This document shows positions 1 to 5,907 of a stretch of 6,897 bases of DNA, piece after piece. The notes beneath the pieces were generated by a model. It made no database searches. It saw nothing but the letters and a program-made list of their open reading frames with translations, and was not told the origin of the DNA. Numbering within the stretch: the stretch's first letter is position 1; each line of letters begins with the position of its first letter. The position numbers were made by a program, and so were the translations under genes. Source of the DNA: Planctomycetaceae bacterium (GTDB lineage Bacteria; Planctomycetota; Planctomycetia; Pirellulales; Thermoguttaceae); contig JAITDV010000535.1 of the NCBI GenBank assembly GCA_031282385.1, positions 1-6,897 of the forward strand. Reading direction: 5' to 3'.

Positions 1-258
1 CATCATCGCCTTGGTGTGCCGTTACCACACCAACTAGCTAATAGGACATAGACTCATCCCCAAGCGGAATCACACCTTTGTTCCGGAGAACACATCACGT
101 ATTACCGACAGTTTCCCATCGCTATCCGTAACTTGAGGGCAGATGATCTATGTATTCCTATCCCTTTCGCCACTAAGGTATTGCTACCTCCGTACGACTT
201 GCATGCCTAATCCACGCCGCCAACGTTCATTCTGAGCCAGGATCGAACCCTTCAATTT
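1..258 (-). rRNA. rrs: 16S ribosomal RNA, 5' end (partial, runs off the left edge)
   Basis: Read on the minus strand, the segment begins AAATTGAAGGGTTCGATC followed by CTGGCTCAG, the universal 16S start (the 27F primer region), and then the conserved helix with AACGTTGGCGGCGTGG and GCATGCAAGTCG. It continues through the V1-V2 region to GGTAACGGCACACC and GGCGATGATG, which corresponds to roughly position 270 in E. coli numbering, where the window ends. The mature 5' end is placed at 258 because AAATTGAAG matches the E. coli 16S terminus. The 27F site carries GGGTTCGATC instead of GAGTTTGATC. The short V1 loop and overall sequence look planctomycete-like; that is recognition by eye, not an alignment. 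The 16S gene is transcribed away from all other genes in the window. Confidence 0.97.
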
Positions 259-360
259 ATTTCAATATAGCTAACGTTTCCATTTCTGGAAACGGCTAAA
301 ATCAAACTGATAGAGATCACTCTCTGGTTGCCCTAAACGATGGTCATCATTTAGGGACTT
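259..360 (-). other. 16S rRNA 5' leader with processing-type hairpins
   Basis: Immediately upstream of the mature 16S end (minus strand) are three visible stem-loops. CGTTTCCA/TGGAAACG closes a GAAA tetraloop on the minus strand (274-293). AGAG/CTCT lies at about 312-323. CCCTAAA/TTTAGGG lies at about 331-356, with an inner GATG/CATC extension. Such stems are usual in pre-rRNA leaders, where they guide folding and RNase III processing. The 3' partner of a processing stem would lie beyond the left edge, so processing cannot be judged here. Confidence 0.5.
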
Positions 361-880
361 TTATTATTATTCACTAATCCTCATTGGATTTTTTGGGTTC
401 ACAAAAATTCGTCAAAAATTTTTATGAGCTGGCCAATGGTAACATGCCACAAAAAAATCATTACGCACAAATGATGCACGTTTCAAATATTCTCGCGACA
501 AACCCATTAACCTGCCGTTTTCATCACTACCTAATTTTAAAAGAACTTGTTATCAACTAAAGCACAAAAAACTCATCTCACGAAATTCAACTCCGAAAAA
601 TTCGTCTCTTGAACGTGCCTCAAATCAACAACGGGCGAAATTGTACCTCAAATGATTATTCTTACAATGGGGGGGAAGTACCTTATTCAAAAAAATTTTT
701 TCAAAAAGCAAAAAATCCCTAAAAATACAGGTCGAAAATTATTTTCGACCCCTCCAATCTCTTAACCAAAATAAATTCAGCCAAAAAAATAATCGATTCA
801 GCAATCTCAAATTTATTCATTACGTTGGAAAATAACTCTTCGGAATTCGAGACCGATTACGTATCATCTCCAAAAGTTGC
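361..880. other. Long AT-rich intergenic/leader region upstream of 16S, no gene seen
   Basis: No plausible coding sequence is visible on either strand. On the minus strand there is a short direct repeat (ATTTGAGG followed by C/T and AC, two copies about 29 nt apart, near 615-655), a run of seven G at 669-675 and a hairpin at 730-750 (separate entry). If the promoter at 884-911 serves the rRNA operon, this is all pre-rRNA leader of about 615 nt, which is long for an rRNA leader. Confidence 0.4.
730..750 (-). terminator. Hairpin, possible intrinsic terminator on the minus strand
   Basis: GGTCGAAAA and TTTTCGACC form a perfect 9-bp stem with a 3-nt loop. On the minus strand it is followed by TGTATTTTTAGGGATTTTTT, a T-rich but interrupted tract, so it could terminate a transcript starting at the 884-911 promoter. 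It could equally be a structural hairpin inside the rRNA leader. The stem base is GC, but most of the rest is AT, so termination would be weak. Confidence 0.35.
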
Positions 881-883
881 GAA

Positions 884-911
884 AGTATATCACGGCGACC
901 ATAAACGTCAA
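884..911 (-). promoter_or_regulatory. Candidate sigma70-type promoter, reading toward 16S
   Basis: On the minus strand TTGACG (906-911) is followed, after a 16-nt spacer, by TATACT (884-889). This is the best-matching promoter upstream of the 16S gene and points at it, placing the transcription start at about 876 and giving a leader of about 615 nt. The intervening hairpin at 730-750 leaves open that it instead drives a short non-coding transcript of about 150 nt. Confidence 0.45.
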
Positions 912-1065
912 CGGGGGGTTAGCACAAGTTCATGAAAAAATAAAAATGAATACATAACAATCTCTACGGCAAAAAATTAAAGCCTTTGTTTCTAAACAGT
1001 TCTCACTTGAATTTTGTTTTTTGAAGTTGTGTTCGTTTTTTCATATTCCTAATTGAATCCTGCAA

Positions 1066-1115
1066 CTGAATAGTTACCATTGCAAAATGAAAACAGAAAA
1101 TTTGTAATTATTCAG
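1066..1115. repeat. Inverted pair of the 12-bp GTAACTATTCAG repeat
   Basis: CTGAATAGTTAC at 1066-1077 and GTAATTATTCAG at 1104-1115 are inverted copies (one mismatch) of a 12-bp motif that recurs at 2031-2042, 3677-3688, 5807-5818 and 5896-5907. The orientation here is outward-to-inward reversed relative to the 5807-5907 element, so the two motifs may be ends of two different elements lying back to back. Confidence 0.55.
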
Positions 1116-1205
1116 TGGAATTTTTTGAACACGTGAATATCGAGTAAACAACCTCATTTTCAACGTTATTTTCTTACTAACTCATGTTACGTACTGTAAG
1201 TATAT

Positions 1206-1304
1206 CGCTCGTACTATAAATTGCGTGATTCAAGAGCGTAAAAGCCTGCTTTCCGATAGGTAAGCAGGCAGCGGTAAACGAAAATTTAAGTGTGAACAGT
1301 TTAA
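1206..1304 (+). repeat. Dispersed ~100-bp repeat, copy A (with 8-bp hairpin)
   Basis: This copy starts CGCTCGTACTATAAATTG and ends GTGAACAGTTTAA; it shares its whole length with copies at 3527-3630 (minus), 5230-5328 and 6296-6392. Its core is a perfect stem GCCTGCTT (1244-1251) / AAGCAGGC (1262-1269) with a 10-nt loop TCCGATAGGT; the left flank CGCTC can also pair with GAGCG. No gene starts downstream on the plus strand. Its right end directly abuts the broken transposase remnant on the minus strand, which suggests insertion into, or recombination with, the IS110 copy. Confidence 0.8.
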
Positions 1305-1539
1305 TGTGTTCCGCACTTCCTTTTCCTAGCTCCGGTAAATCCGCCTGTAATGTCCGTACCGTATCCGTACCAATTCCAGGAATTGATTCCAAAATTTTCT
1401 TTCGTTGACTTTATTCAGAATTTTCTTGAATCAGTTTTTACATGCTTGCGTCTATTTGCTTAATCCGTTTCGTGATGAATTCGAGTAACTCCTTCGTCAT
1501 TTTAACGGTCTTTTTTGAGAAGCGTGTTGGTGGGGTTCA
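1303..1539 (-). pseudogene. IS110-family transposase, degraded C-terminal fragment
   Basis: Read on the minus strand from 1539, one frame gives a helical stretch (KTVKMTKELLEFITKRIKQI), then KILESIPGIGTDTVRTL and QADLPELGKGSAEHIK. The order 'lysine-rich helix, IDxxIxxLIQ, SIPGIGxxTxxTLxAxLPELG' is the hallmark of the C-terminal Transposase_20 domain (PF02371) of IS110-family transposases, whose helix-hairpin-helix motif is the S-I-P-G-I-G segment. Two in-frame TAA codons (complement of 1438-1440 and 1411-1413) break it. The N-terminal RuvC-like (DEDD) domain is not found upstream, and the homology stops at the edge of repeat copy A instead of continuing to the usual 'LxGVAP' block. It is clearly non-functional. 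A 71-residue frame running through this piece into the repeat is not a real gene. Confidence 0.75.
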
Positions 1540-1647
1540 TGAGATTAAAATAATTTGTTGACTCTAAAGGATGCAGAAACTCATCCTTGCTATTCGAGGT
1601 CAAACCGTGAGGCTTGCCACATGCAACTGTCCGAGTTACAAATATAA

Positions 1648-1709
1648 TGCCGTGTGCAACATACTACAGGACGTTCTAAGGAACGAGGGACGAACGTAGT
1701 CACACGGCA
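1648..1709. repeat. Nested stem-loop, possible structured RNA
   Basis: Perfect 9-bp arms TGCCGTGTG (1648-1656) and CACACGGCA (1701-1709) enclose a second stem ACTAC (1663-1667)/GTAGT (1696-1700). Inside that is a third, CGTTC (1672-1676)/GAACG (1681-1685), with a TAAG loop. This layered arrangement is well beyond chance for a 62-nt stretch of AT-rich DNA. It lies on the N-terminal side of the IS110 remnant, so it may be a piece of mobile-element non-coding RNA; that link is speculative. Confidence 0.5.
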
Positions 1710-1737
1710 ATTTTCATAATGTATCATGATAACCAAT

Positions 1738-1775
1738 TTTTTTCCTTTTGGCGATTAATCGCTAAAAGGAAAAAA
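1738..1775. repeat. 38-bp near-perfect palindrome
   Basis: TTTTTTCCTTTT on the left and AAAAGGAAAAAA on the right surround a self-complementary GCGATTAATCGC centre; the only imperfect pair is G1750/T1763, which is a G-U pair in plus-strand RNA. Both strands end in A after the stem, not U, so it does not have the form of an intrinsic terminator. A cruciform or protein-binding palindrome, or a relic of an element end, are alternatives. Confidence 0.6.
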
Positions 1776-2030
1776 TCAGAAATCTCCCGCCCAAAAAAAC
1801 TACCACTAATTACAACAATATAAACATACAAGGGACGACATCAAAACTCAATTTAGCATGCTCGAAAACACAACGTATTGCGTCTCATATAGATTTAATG
1901 ATTACGCCCTTTCAGAGCTAAATGTTTTTATTATTATCCGTAAGGCGATGCCCTATGCTAATGATGTTGGGCTTTCAGCCTATTGCCAAAAATTTTAACC
2001 CAAAACATTTCACGATAAAAAAACAAACGA

Positions 2031-2042
2031 CTGAATAGTTAC
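2031..2042 (+). repeat. 12-bp repeat CTGAATAGTTAC, single copy
   Basis: This is an exact copy of the right-end motif of the 5807-5907 element, preceded by CGA as there. It lies 37 bp before the start codon of the pseudogene at 2080. With the inverted copy at 1104-1115 it would bracket a ~940-bp segment that contains the IS110 remnant and repeat copy A. Confidence 0.55.
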
Positions 2043-2079
2043 GTGTTTTTAACAAAATTATTTTGAAGGGAAACTTCCA

Positions 2080-3230
2080 ATGGACAAAGAATAATTTCTA
2101 AATCAGTTTCAAGAATTGTGCAAAAAGTACGAAGCAGACAAAGAACGTCAACTATCCAGAACAGCATTTAAGGGGGCAATGGAAGCGAAGCGGTTTGCGA
2201 AATCGCATCGGCTTTTGATACCTTATATTGATGCGTGTTTTACGGTTGCCAGTTTTGCTTATGATATTTTTGAGCCGAAAATTGGAATAGATAATATCTT
2301 GGAGATTATCGCTCTTGTGGAAAGCGAGGAAAAAGCTCGCAAGTTTCAAAATGACGATGATCGCGATGATTATCAATACACTGTGTATAGGATTACATCG
2401 TAAGCATATTTGGCGTTGGCTCAAAACACCGCATGGTCACAATTCGTCAGCGGTTCATGGTGTATTTGACGATGGGATTCATATTTGCCGACGAACTAAC
2501 AATCTCGAATATTTAGAAATTTTTCGTATGTTTGTTACTGTGGCTTGTTTTGCATCAGGTGAAATGGGCGAACATTATGCTCTAACAAGTACAGAAGCAG
2601 CAACAGCTTCGGAAGGCAAGGTGTTTCGTCGATATTTAGGTTTTAGAAACTTATGTCTTTTTTATATTTGTCAAGGTAAGTTCAACGCAGCTTGGGAAGC
2701 ATTTCATGCGGCAATTTCACTTACTGAAAAATATCATGACACAATGTTAGCCAAAATTGACTTTGCCCATCTTGTTGAATCGTTTTATCTGATGACTGGT
2801 CGGGAAACGGAGTTTTTATCAACATTGCAATTACTGGGCTTTCAAAACGGAATTGCCGGACTTGACCGACTGTTTTTTGCGTGTGCTTTGTCAAGCGGAA
2901 CTTGGTGATGATTCGTGGACAACAACATTTGACGAAGCCTTGAAATGGCACGCCGCTAATTCTAAACCAGATGTTCTCAACTCTGAACAACAAGAAACAC
3001 AAGATATAATTGTTGGTGCGTTTTACGATCCGTGTGAACGTCTTTGGAATCATGTTTGTAAGTTACCGAAAACAGATGCGAACCGGCTAATTTTTGAACA
3101 ATTTCTTTTTGAACGCGGTTTAGTTCCGCTGTCGTTACTGGATTTTGAGGATTCGGGCAATGTTGAGAATGTTGAAAGAGTGGAGAATGTTACGAATGCG
3201 GAAGACAATAATTCGGACAAAAATTGTTAG
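2080..3230 (+). pseudogene. Decayed gene for an unrecognised, probably helical (TPR-like) protein
   Basis: An ATG at 2080 has a good ribosome-binding site (GAAGGG, 2065-2070, 9-nt spacing) but meets TAA at codon 5 (2092-2094). The same frame then stays open to 2403 (…FLNQFQELCKKYEADKERQ…). Reading continues in the +2 frame from about 2390 (LHRKHIWRWLKTPHGHNSS…) to TGA 2906-2908, and in the third frame from about 2850 (ELPDLTDCFLRVLCQAELGD…) to TAG 3228-3230. Each open piece picks up where the last one fails and has protein-like composition, so this is one ~380-codon gene broken by a nonsense codon and two frameshifts near 2390 and 2850. The middle (YICQGKFNAAWEAFHAAISL) looks like a helix-turn-helix TPR-type pair. 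The end has a low-complexity N-V-E repeat (NVENVERVENV). I do not recognise the family. Sequencing indels are an alternative explanation, but the early TAA would also need to be an error. Confidence 0.7.
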
Positions 3231-3508
3231 GATATTATCGTTGTATTTTGTGGCAACCGCTTGAGCCGAAATATACGGCTTATGCCGGTTGGATACCAAT
3301 TCCGCAAGAGGACAAAGAATATTTTGCACGTGGTTTGTTCTTTCCGAAAACGAAACGGACGCAATTAAGTTGACGTGTGAAATGCAAAACCGATGTTACC
3401 CAATCCCTAGCCGAACCGGTCAATTGCGAACAACTCAATTCCTATTACGCACCAGAACCACGTGTCATATTTCTGGAAAAACGCTTTCAAAAATATGAAC
3501 AAGAATAA
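3212..3508 (+). pseudogene. Decayed continuation or second gene fragment, unrecognised
   Basis: From 3212 the second forward frame is open and protein-like (LLGYYRCILWQPLEPKYTAY, then AGWIPIPQEDKEYF and ARGLFFPKTKRTQL), up to TGA at 3371-3373. The same frame carries on past that stop (KCKTDVTQSLAEPVNCEQLN, YYAPEPRVIFLEKRFQKYEQ) to TAA 3506-3508. It may be the C-terminal part of the gene starting at 2080 after a third frameshift in 3212-3230, giving about 475 residues in all. It could also be a separate small gene translationally coupled to it (a TTG at 3224 overlaps the upstream stop). The in-frame TGA argues for decay either way. No family is recognised. The frame at 3289-3498 in another phase is a shadow. 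Confidence 0.55.
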
Positions 3509-3526
3509 TAGTTGAAAAGATGTTAT

Positions 3527-3630
3527 TTAACCTGTTCACACTTTATAATTTCCTTCACCACCGCCTGCTTAGCTATCGGAAAGTAGGCTTTTACGCTCAT
3601 GAGTCAGGTAATTTATAGCACGAATAGTAT
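3527..3630 (-). repeat. Dispersed ~100-bp repeat, copy B (inverted)
   Basis: On the minus strand it reads ATACTATTCGTGCTATAAAT, then GAGCGTAAAAGCCTACTT, TCCGATAGCT, AAGCAGGCGG and GTGAACAGG, matching copies A, C and D along the whole length. The hairpin GCCTACTT/AAGCAGGC has one mismatched pair. It lies 18 bp after the end of the decayed gene, pointing back into it, so here it does not precede a gene on its own strand. Confidence 0.78.
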
Positions 3631-4010
3631 ATTTACGACGATTTTGCCAATTTTTATGAAAAATTCAGATATTCCGTTGAATAGTTATCTTTACTTGAAA
3701 AAAATTTTTGTACTTTATTTATTGGCATGCAATTTGGGGTTGTGTTTTTTTGCAAGATGAATTATACTGTCGCGAGCGTGTTGATTGATGCGGTGCAAAG
3801 TTGCGTAAACTAGAATTTTTGTAACGCAAAATCACGCACATTTGGATTGTGGAAAGTTTGGTTGAATTCTGCTTAAATTGTGTTTTTGTAGAATGAGAAT
3901 TTTTCGCTAGATTGATGATTATTGCATGGTGTTTTTTTCACTTTGTCTGGGAAAAAATTTACAGCGCAATAATTTTTGTAACATTTAATCCAATCCACTA
4001 ACAATACTAA
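3631..4010. other. AT-rich intergenic region before the DUF1559 gene
   Basis: No coding sequence is visible. It holds a degenerate 12-bp motif (TTGAATAGTTAT, 3677-3688) and a possible promoter at 3740-3768. The rest is AT-rich with T runs. Confidence 0.5.
3740..3768 (+). promoter_or_regulatory. Possible promoter of the DUF1559 gene
   Basis: TTGTGT (3740-3745), a 17-nt spacer and TATACT (3763-3768) fit a sigma70-type promoter with a strong -10 and a moderate -35. It would give a 5' UTR of about 245 nt for the gene at 4023. In such AT-rich DNA, matches of this quality are not rare. Confidence 0.3.
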
Positions 4011-4022
4011 ATGGAGTATAAA

Positions 4023-5192
4023 ATGAAAAAGACAAATTTAACATTCGGTTTGATTGTTGCCAGCGTCAAATTTGACGCAGATTTTAACGTAAATGTTAAA
4101 ATAGGCAGGGGGGGGGGGGTACATAAAGAACAAAATTGCCCAAATTATCGTTACGATAATTTTCTGCGGATTTCTCCTAAGCCTTTTCTGGGTTTATTTG
4201 GTTTTACTCTTGTTGAGCTTCTGGTGGTGATTGCAATTATTGGAGTGTTGATCGCAATCCTTTTGCCCGCCGTTCAAGCAGCACGAGAATCCGCACGTCG
4301 AATGCAATGCTCCAACAATCTAAGACAAATTGGGATAGCATTGCACAACTACCATGATACCTACTTACAATTTCCAACAGGCGTTGTTGGTTCAGAAATC
4401 TTGGGTTCAAGACCGCGTCTTACTTGGACATTTGCAATTTACCCGTTTATTGAACAAACGGCATTGCACGAAGAATATTACAGATCAAATTTGGCTCATG
4501 TTTACGATGACGATGCGACTTGGGAACGTCCTGGAGCTGCACCGCTTAAAGGTTATCAATGCCCAAGCGATCCATTGCCGCCCAAAACGATAGTTACAAG
4601 CCGAAAACAAGCTCGCGGTAACTATACTGGTTTTTGCGCAGCCGGTGCTCATTGGAATATGTACGAATACGTGCGAAATTCAGTATGGAAGCCGCGGCAC
4701 AGAATGCATTTTTTTTGTTTGGAAATTCCTGTTGATTTTTCAATGATTACTGACGGAACAAGCAATACGCTTGCCGTAAGTGAAGGAATCAAAGGAACTG
4801 GACAAAATAACGATTACCGAGGTTGTATCTTATGGGACAACATGCCAGGTGCGTTGGTGATGTCATACTACACACCAAACACAATGCAACCGGATCGCAT
4901 TATTGCGTCGCTTTATAATGCCAGTTTCAATATTCCCAAAGGACCAATCAGTACAGCTACACCTAATTGGCCAAATGATCAAGTTGCATACGCTAGGAGT
5001 TATCATACGGGCGGAGTTAATGTTTGCATGGGTGACGCTTCATGCCGTTTTGCAAATGATAACGTTTCGCCGAATATCTGGCGAGCTCTCGGAACAATCG
5101 CCAACGCCGGAAGCCGCGAATACGATCCCGATATCTCCACCGTACCAGAACACACAACTGTTCCAAATGAACCTAGTGCTGTTTCGTGGTAA
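4023..5192 (+). CDS. DUF1559 prepilin-like protein with palindrome- and poly-G-containing N-terminal extension
   Basis: ATG 4023 is preferred over the in-frame ATG at 4011 because GGAG (4013-4016) sits 6 nt ahead of it; this gives 389 residues. From residue ~60 comes a textbook type IV prepilin signal: glycine, then FTLVELLVVIAIIGVLIA with the +5 glutamate, followed by LLPAVQAARESARRMQCSNN. This block is the signature of the planctomycete DUF1559/SBP_bac_10 family (PF07596). Near the C-terminus H328 and D338 form the H-X9-D processing-associated motif, here DA instead of the usual DG. Family members are thought to be exported pseudopilin-like proteins; their exact role is unknown. The oddity is the ~60 residues before the leader: family members normally have only a few basic residues there. 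This part contains a 12-G tract (in frame, read as RGGG) and three perfect palindromes. The gene ends with a hairpin 10 nt after the stop. Confidence 0.92.
   Translation: MKKTNLTFGLIVASVKFDADFNVNVKIGRGGGVHKEQNCPNYRYDNFLRISPKPFLGLFGFTLVELLVVIAIIGVLIAILLPAVQAARESARRMQCSNNLRQIGIALHNYHDTYLQFPTGVVGSEILGSRPRLTWTFAIYPFIEQTALHEEYYRSNLAHVYDDDATWERPGAAPLKGYQCPSDPLPPKTIVTSRKQARGNYTGFCAAGAHWNMYEYVRNSVWKPRHRMHFFCLEIPVDFSMITDGTSNTLAVSEGIKGTGQNNDYRGCILWDNMPGALVMSYYTPNTMQPDRIIASLYNASFNIPKGPISTATPNWPNDQVAYARSYHTGGVNVCMGDASCRFANDNVSPNIWRALGTIANAGSREYDPDISTVPEHTTVPNEPSAVSW
4063..4162 (+). repeat. Cluster of three perfect palindromes flanking a poly-G tract inside the coding region
   Basis: GCGTCAAATTTGACGC (4063-4078) is a perfect 16-bp palindrome. 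ATTTTAAC/GTTAAAAT (4081-4088 and 4095-4102) is a perfect 8-bp stem with a 6-nt loop. AAATTATCG/CGATAATTT (4142-4150 and 4154-4162) is a perfect 9-bp stem with a 3-nt loop. The G12 run (4108-4119) lies between the second and third. All sit between the start codon and the prepilin leader, in a stretch with no family counterpart, and look like an inserted palindromic element that kept the reading frame. Confidence 0.75.
4108..4119 (+). repeat. G12 homopolymer tract, candidate phase-variation site
   Basis: Twelve consecutive G in an AT-rich gene, 85 nt after the start codon. At this length the downstream prepilin frame is open; gain or loss of one or two G would shift the frame before the sorting signal. 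Long poly-G tracts are classic slipped-strand contingency sites in other bacteria; activity here is inference. Confidence 0.7.
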
Positions 5193-5201
5193 TTGTTACA
5201 G

Positions 5202-5222
5202 AATGATCTTAACAAGATCATT
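5202..5222 (+). terminator. Hairpin after the DUF1559 gene
   Basis: AATGATCTT (5202-5210) and AAGATCATT (5214-5222) form a perfect 9-bp stem with a 3-nt AAC loop, starting 10 nt after the stop codon. There is no clean U tract behind it and the stem is AT-rich, so it may act as a weak terminator or an mRNA 3' end stabiliser. It separates the gene from repeat copy C and the lipoprotein gene. Confidence 0.4.
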
Positions 5223-5229
5223 TACTGAC

Positions 5230-5328
5230 TGTTCGTACTATAAATTTCTTGACTCAAGATCGTAAAAGCCTGCTTGCCAATGGGTAAGCAGGTGAAGGTA
5301 AAGGAAATTTAAAGTATGAACAATTTAA
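5230..5328 (+). promoter_or_regulatory. Dispersed ~100-bp repeat, copy C, as 5' leader of the lipoprotein gene
   Basis: Same element as copies A, B and D: GTTCGTACTATAAATTTC, GATCGTAAAAGCCTGCTT, loop GCCAATGGGT, then AAGCAGG and an end at CAATTTAA. The stem GCCTGCTT (5268-5275) / AAGCAGG (5286-5292) is kept, with a closing G-U pair, while loop and stem-end bases differ from copy A. It ends 24 nt before the ATG at 5353, so it probably forms most of that gene's 5' UTR or carries its promoter (the conserved TACTATAAAT looks like a -10). Whether it is regulatory or only a MITE-like insertion is unresolved. Confidence 0.65.
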
Positions 5329-5352
5329 AACTTAAAATATAAATTAAAAATT

Positions 5353-5796
5353 ATGGAAAAGATTACTTTGAAAAAAATCAGTTACGTGATTGTTTTGTTG
5401 TTTGTGGTTCTTTTATTATCGGGTTGTTTGTCTGGTTCAAGTTATCAGACGACTGATCTTGATGGAGTTGTTACAATTGATGGAGTACCGGTTAATGACG
5501 GTATGTTGTCGTTTGCTCCAACATCAGGAGCAGGCGGAAGAGGTGTACGAACAAATATTGTTGCAGGAAAATATACCGCAAAAAAAGTTCCTGTTGGTGA
5601 GGTTGATGTTACTTTCACTGCCGTTAAGAAAACGGGAAAAAAATTTCAGGCAATGGGAGTAGAGGTTGACGAACAAATTTCTATTGTTCCCGAAAAATAC
5701 AAAGAAGGAATAAAAATAGAAATTATTACCGGACAAAAAAAACACGATTTCATCCTGACTTCAACTCCAATTTCAATAACTACACCGGAAAAATAA
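5353..5796 (+). CDS. Small lipoprotein with carboxypeptidase-regulatory-like (transthyretin-like) domain
   Basis: A 147-residue protein. Residues 1-25 form a lipoprotein signal: a basic start (MEKITLKK), a hydrophobic core and the lipobox L-S-G-C with the lipidated cysteine at 25. After a short linker, residues ~35-92 read as a single beta-sandwich of the carboxypeptidase regulatory-like type: 'DGVVTIDGVPVNDGMLSFAP', then 'AGKYTAKKVPVGEVDVTF', the usual 'V-DG-PV-x-G-x-x-x-F-x-P … GKY … VPxGxVxVT' pattern. A lysine-rich tail strand pair follows. Planctomycetes encode many such lipoproteins, often beside DUF1559 genes as here; their role is thought to be in the cell envelope but is not established. 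No clear Shine-Dalgarno sequence precedes ATG 5353 (AT-rich UTR). It is 160 bp downstream of the DUF1559 stop with repeat copy C between, so it is probably transcribed separately. The other frames in this region are shadows. Confidence 0.88.
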   Translation: MEKITLKKISYVIVLLFVVLLLSGCLSGSSYQTTDLDGVVTIDGVPVNDGMLSFAPTSGAGGRGVRTNIVAGKYTAKKVPVGEVDVTFTAVKKTGKKFQAMGVEVDEQISIVPEKYKEGIKIEIITGQKKHDFILTSTPISITTPEK

Positions 5797-5806
5797 TTCT
5801 AATTTT

Positions 5807-5907
5807 GTAACTATTCAGCCGTTCATTTTAAGTGGTAACTGAATTGCGTTGTGTTCACGCAAATTTTAATTTTTTTTGTAGCGTAGAGCTGCCGACTGAA
5901 TAGTTAC
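5807..5907. mobile_element. MITE-like 101-bp element with 12-bp terminal inverted repeats
   Basis: GTAACTATTCAG (5807-5818) and CTGAATAGTTAC (5896-5907) are exact inverted repeats; after one mismatch the next two bases (CG) also pair. The interior is AT-rich and non-coding. The same end motif recurs, alone or in pairs, at 1066-1077, 1104-1115, 2031-2042 and 3677-3688, so it belongs to a dispersed family. A small non-autonomous element or solo ends of an insertion sequence are the likely readings; no clear target-site duplication is obvious. It begins 11 nt after the lipoprotein stop and could also act as a 3' hairpin for that transcript. Confidence 0.55.

Larger units (their letters stand above)
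1540..2064. other. Gene-free stretch with structured and decayed sequence
   Basis: No open frame of credible composition is visible on either strand. It contains the nested hairpin at 1648-1709, the long palindrome at 1738-1775 and the 12-bp motif at 2031-2042. At about 1907-1980 the near-repeats GCCCTTTCAGAGC and GGGCTTTCAGCC flank an AT-rich piece and a GGCGATGCCCTATGCTAATG stretch; these look like remnants of a multicopy intergenic repeat, but only one copy lies in the window, so this is a weak impression. Confidence 0.4.

Noticed and set aside
1177..1392. 71-residue minus-strand open frame containing ESIPGIG
   Set aside because: It is a chance frame made of the IS110 remnant joined to repeat copy A; transposase homology ends at the repeat and in-frame stops lie just upstream.
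1738..1775. Rho-independent terminator
   Set aside because: On both strands the stem is followed by A, not U; the T run is at the 5' side of the hairpin.
2152..2424. Minus-strand open frame opposite the decayed gene
   Set aside because: Antisense shadow with unlikely composition and no ribosome-binding site or family resemblance.
2315..2908. A 197-residue protein as an independent gene
   Set aside because: Its first ~25 residues lie in a different frame from the real coding signal there, and its end runs past a frameshift; it is the middle piece of the broken gene starting at 2080.
4011..4022. Translation start of the DUF1559 gene at ATG 4011
   Set aside because: No ribosome-binding site precedes it, and it overlaps the GGAG that is ideally spaced for ATG 4023.
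5003..5221. Minus-strand open frame in the 3' part of the DUF1559 gene
   Set aside because: Antisense shadow of a conserved coding region that contains the H-X9-D motif on the plus strand.
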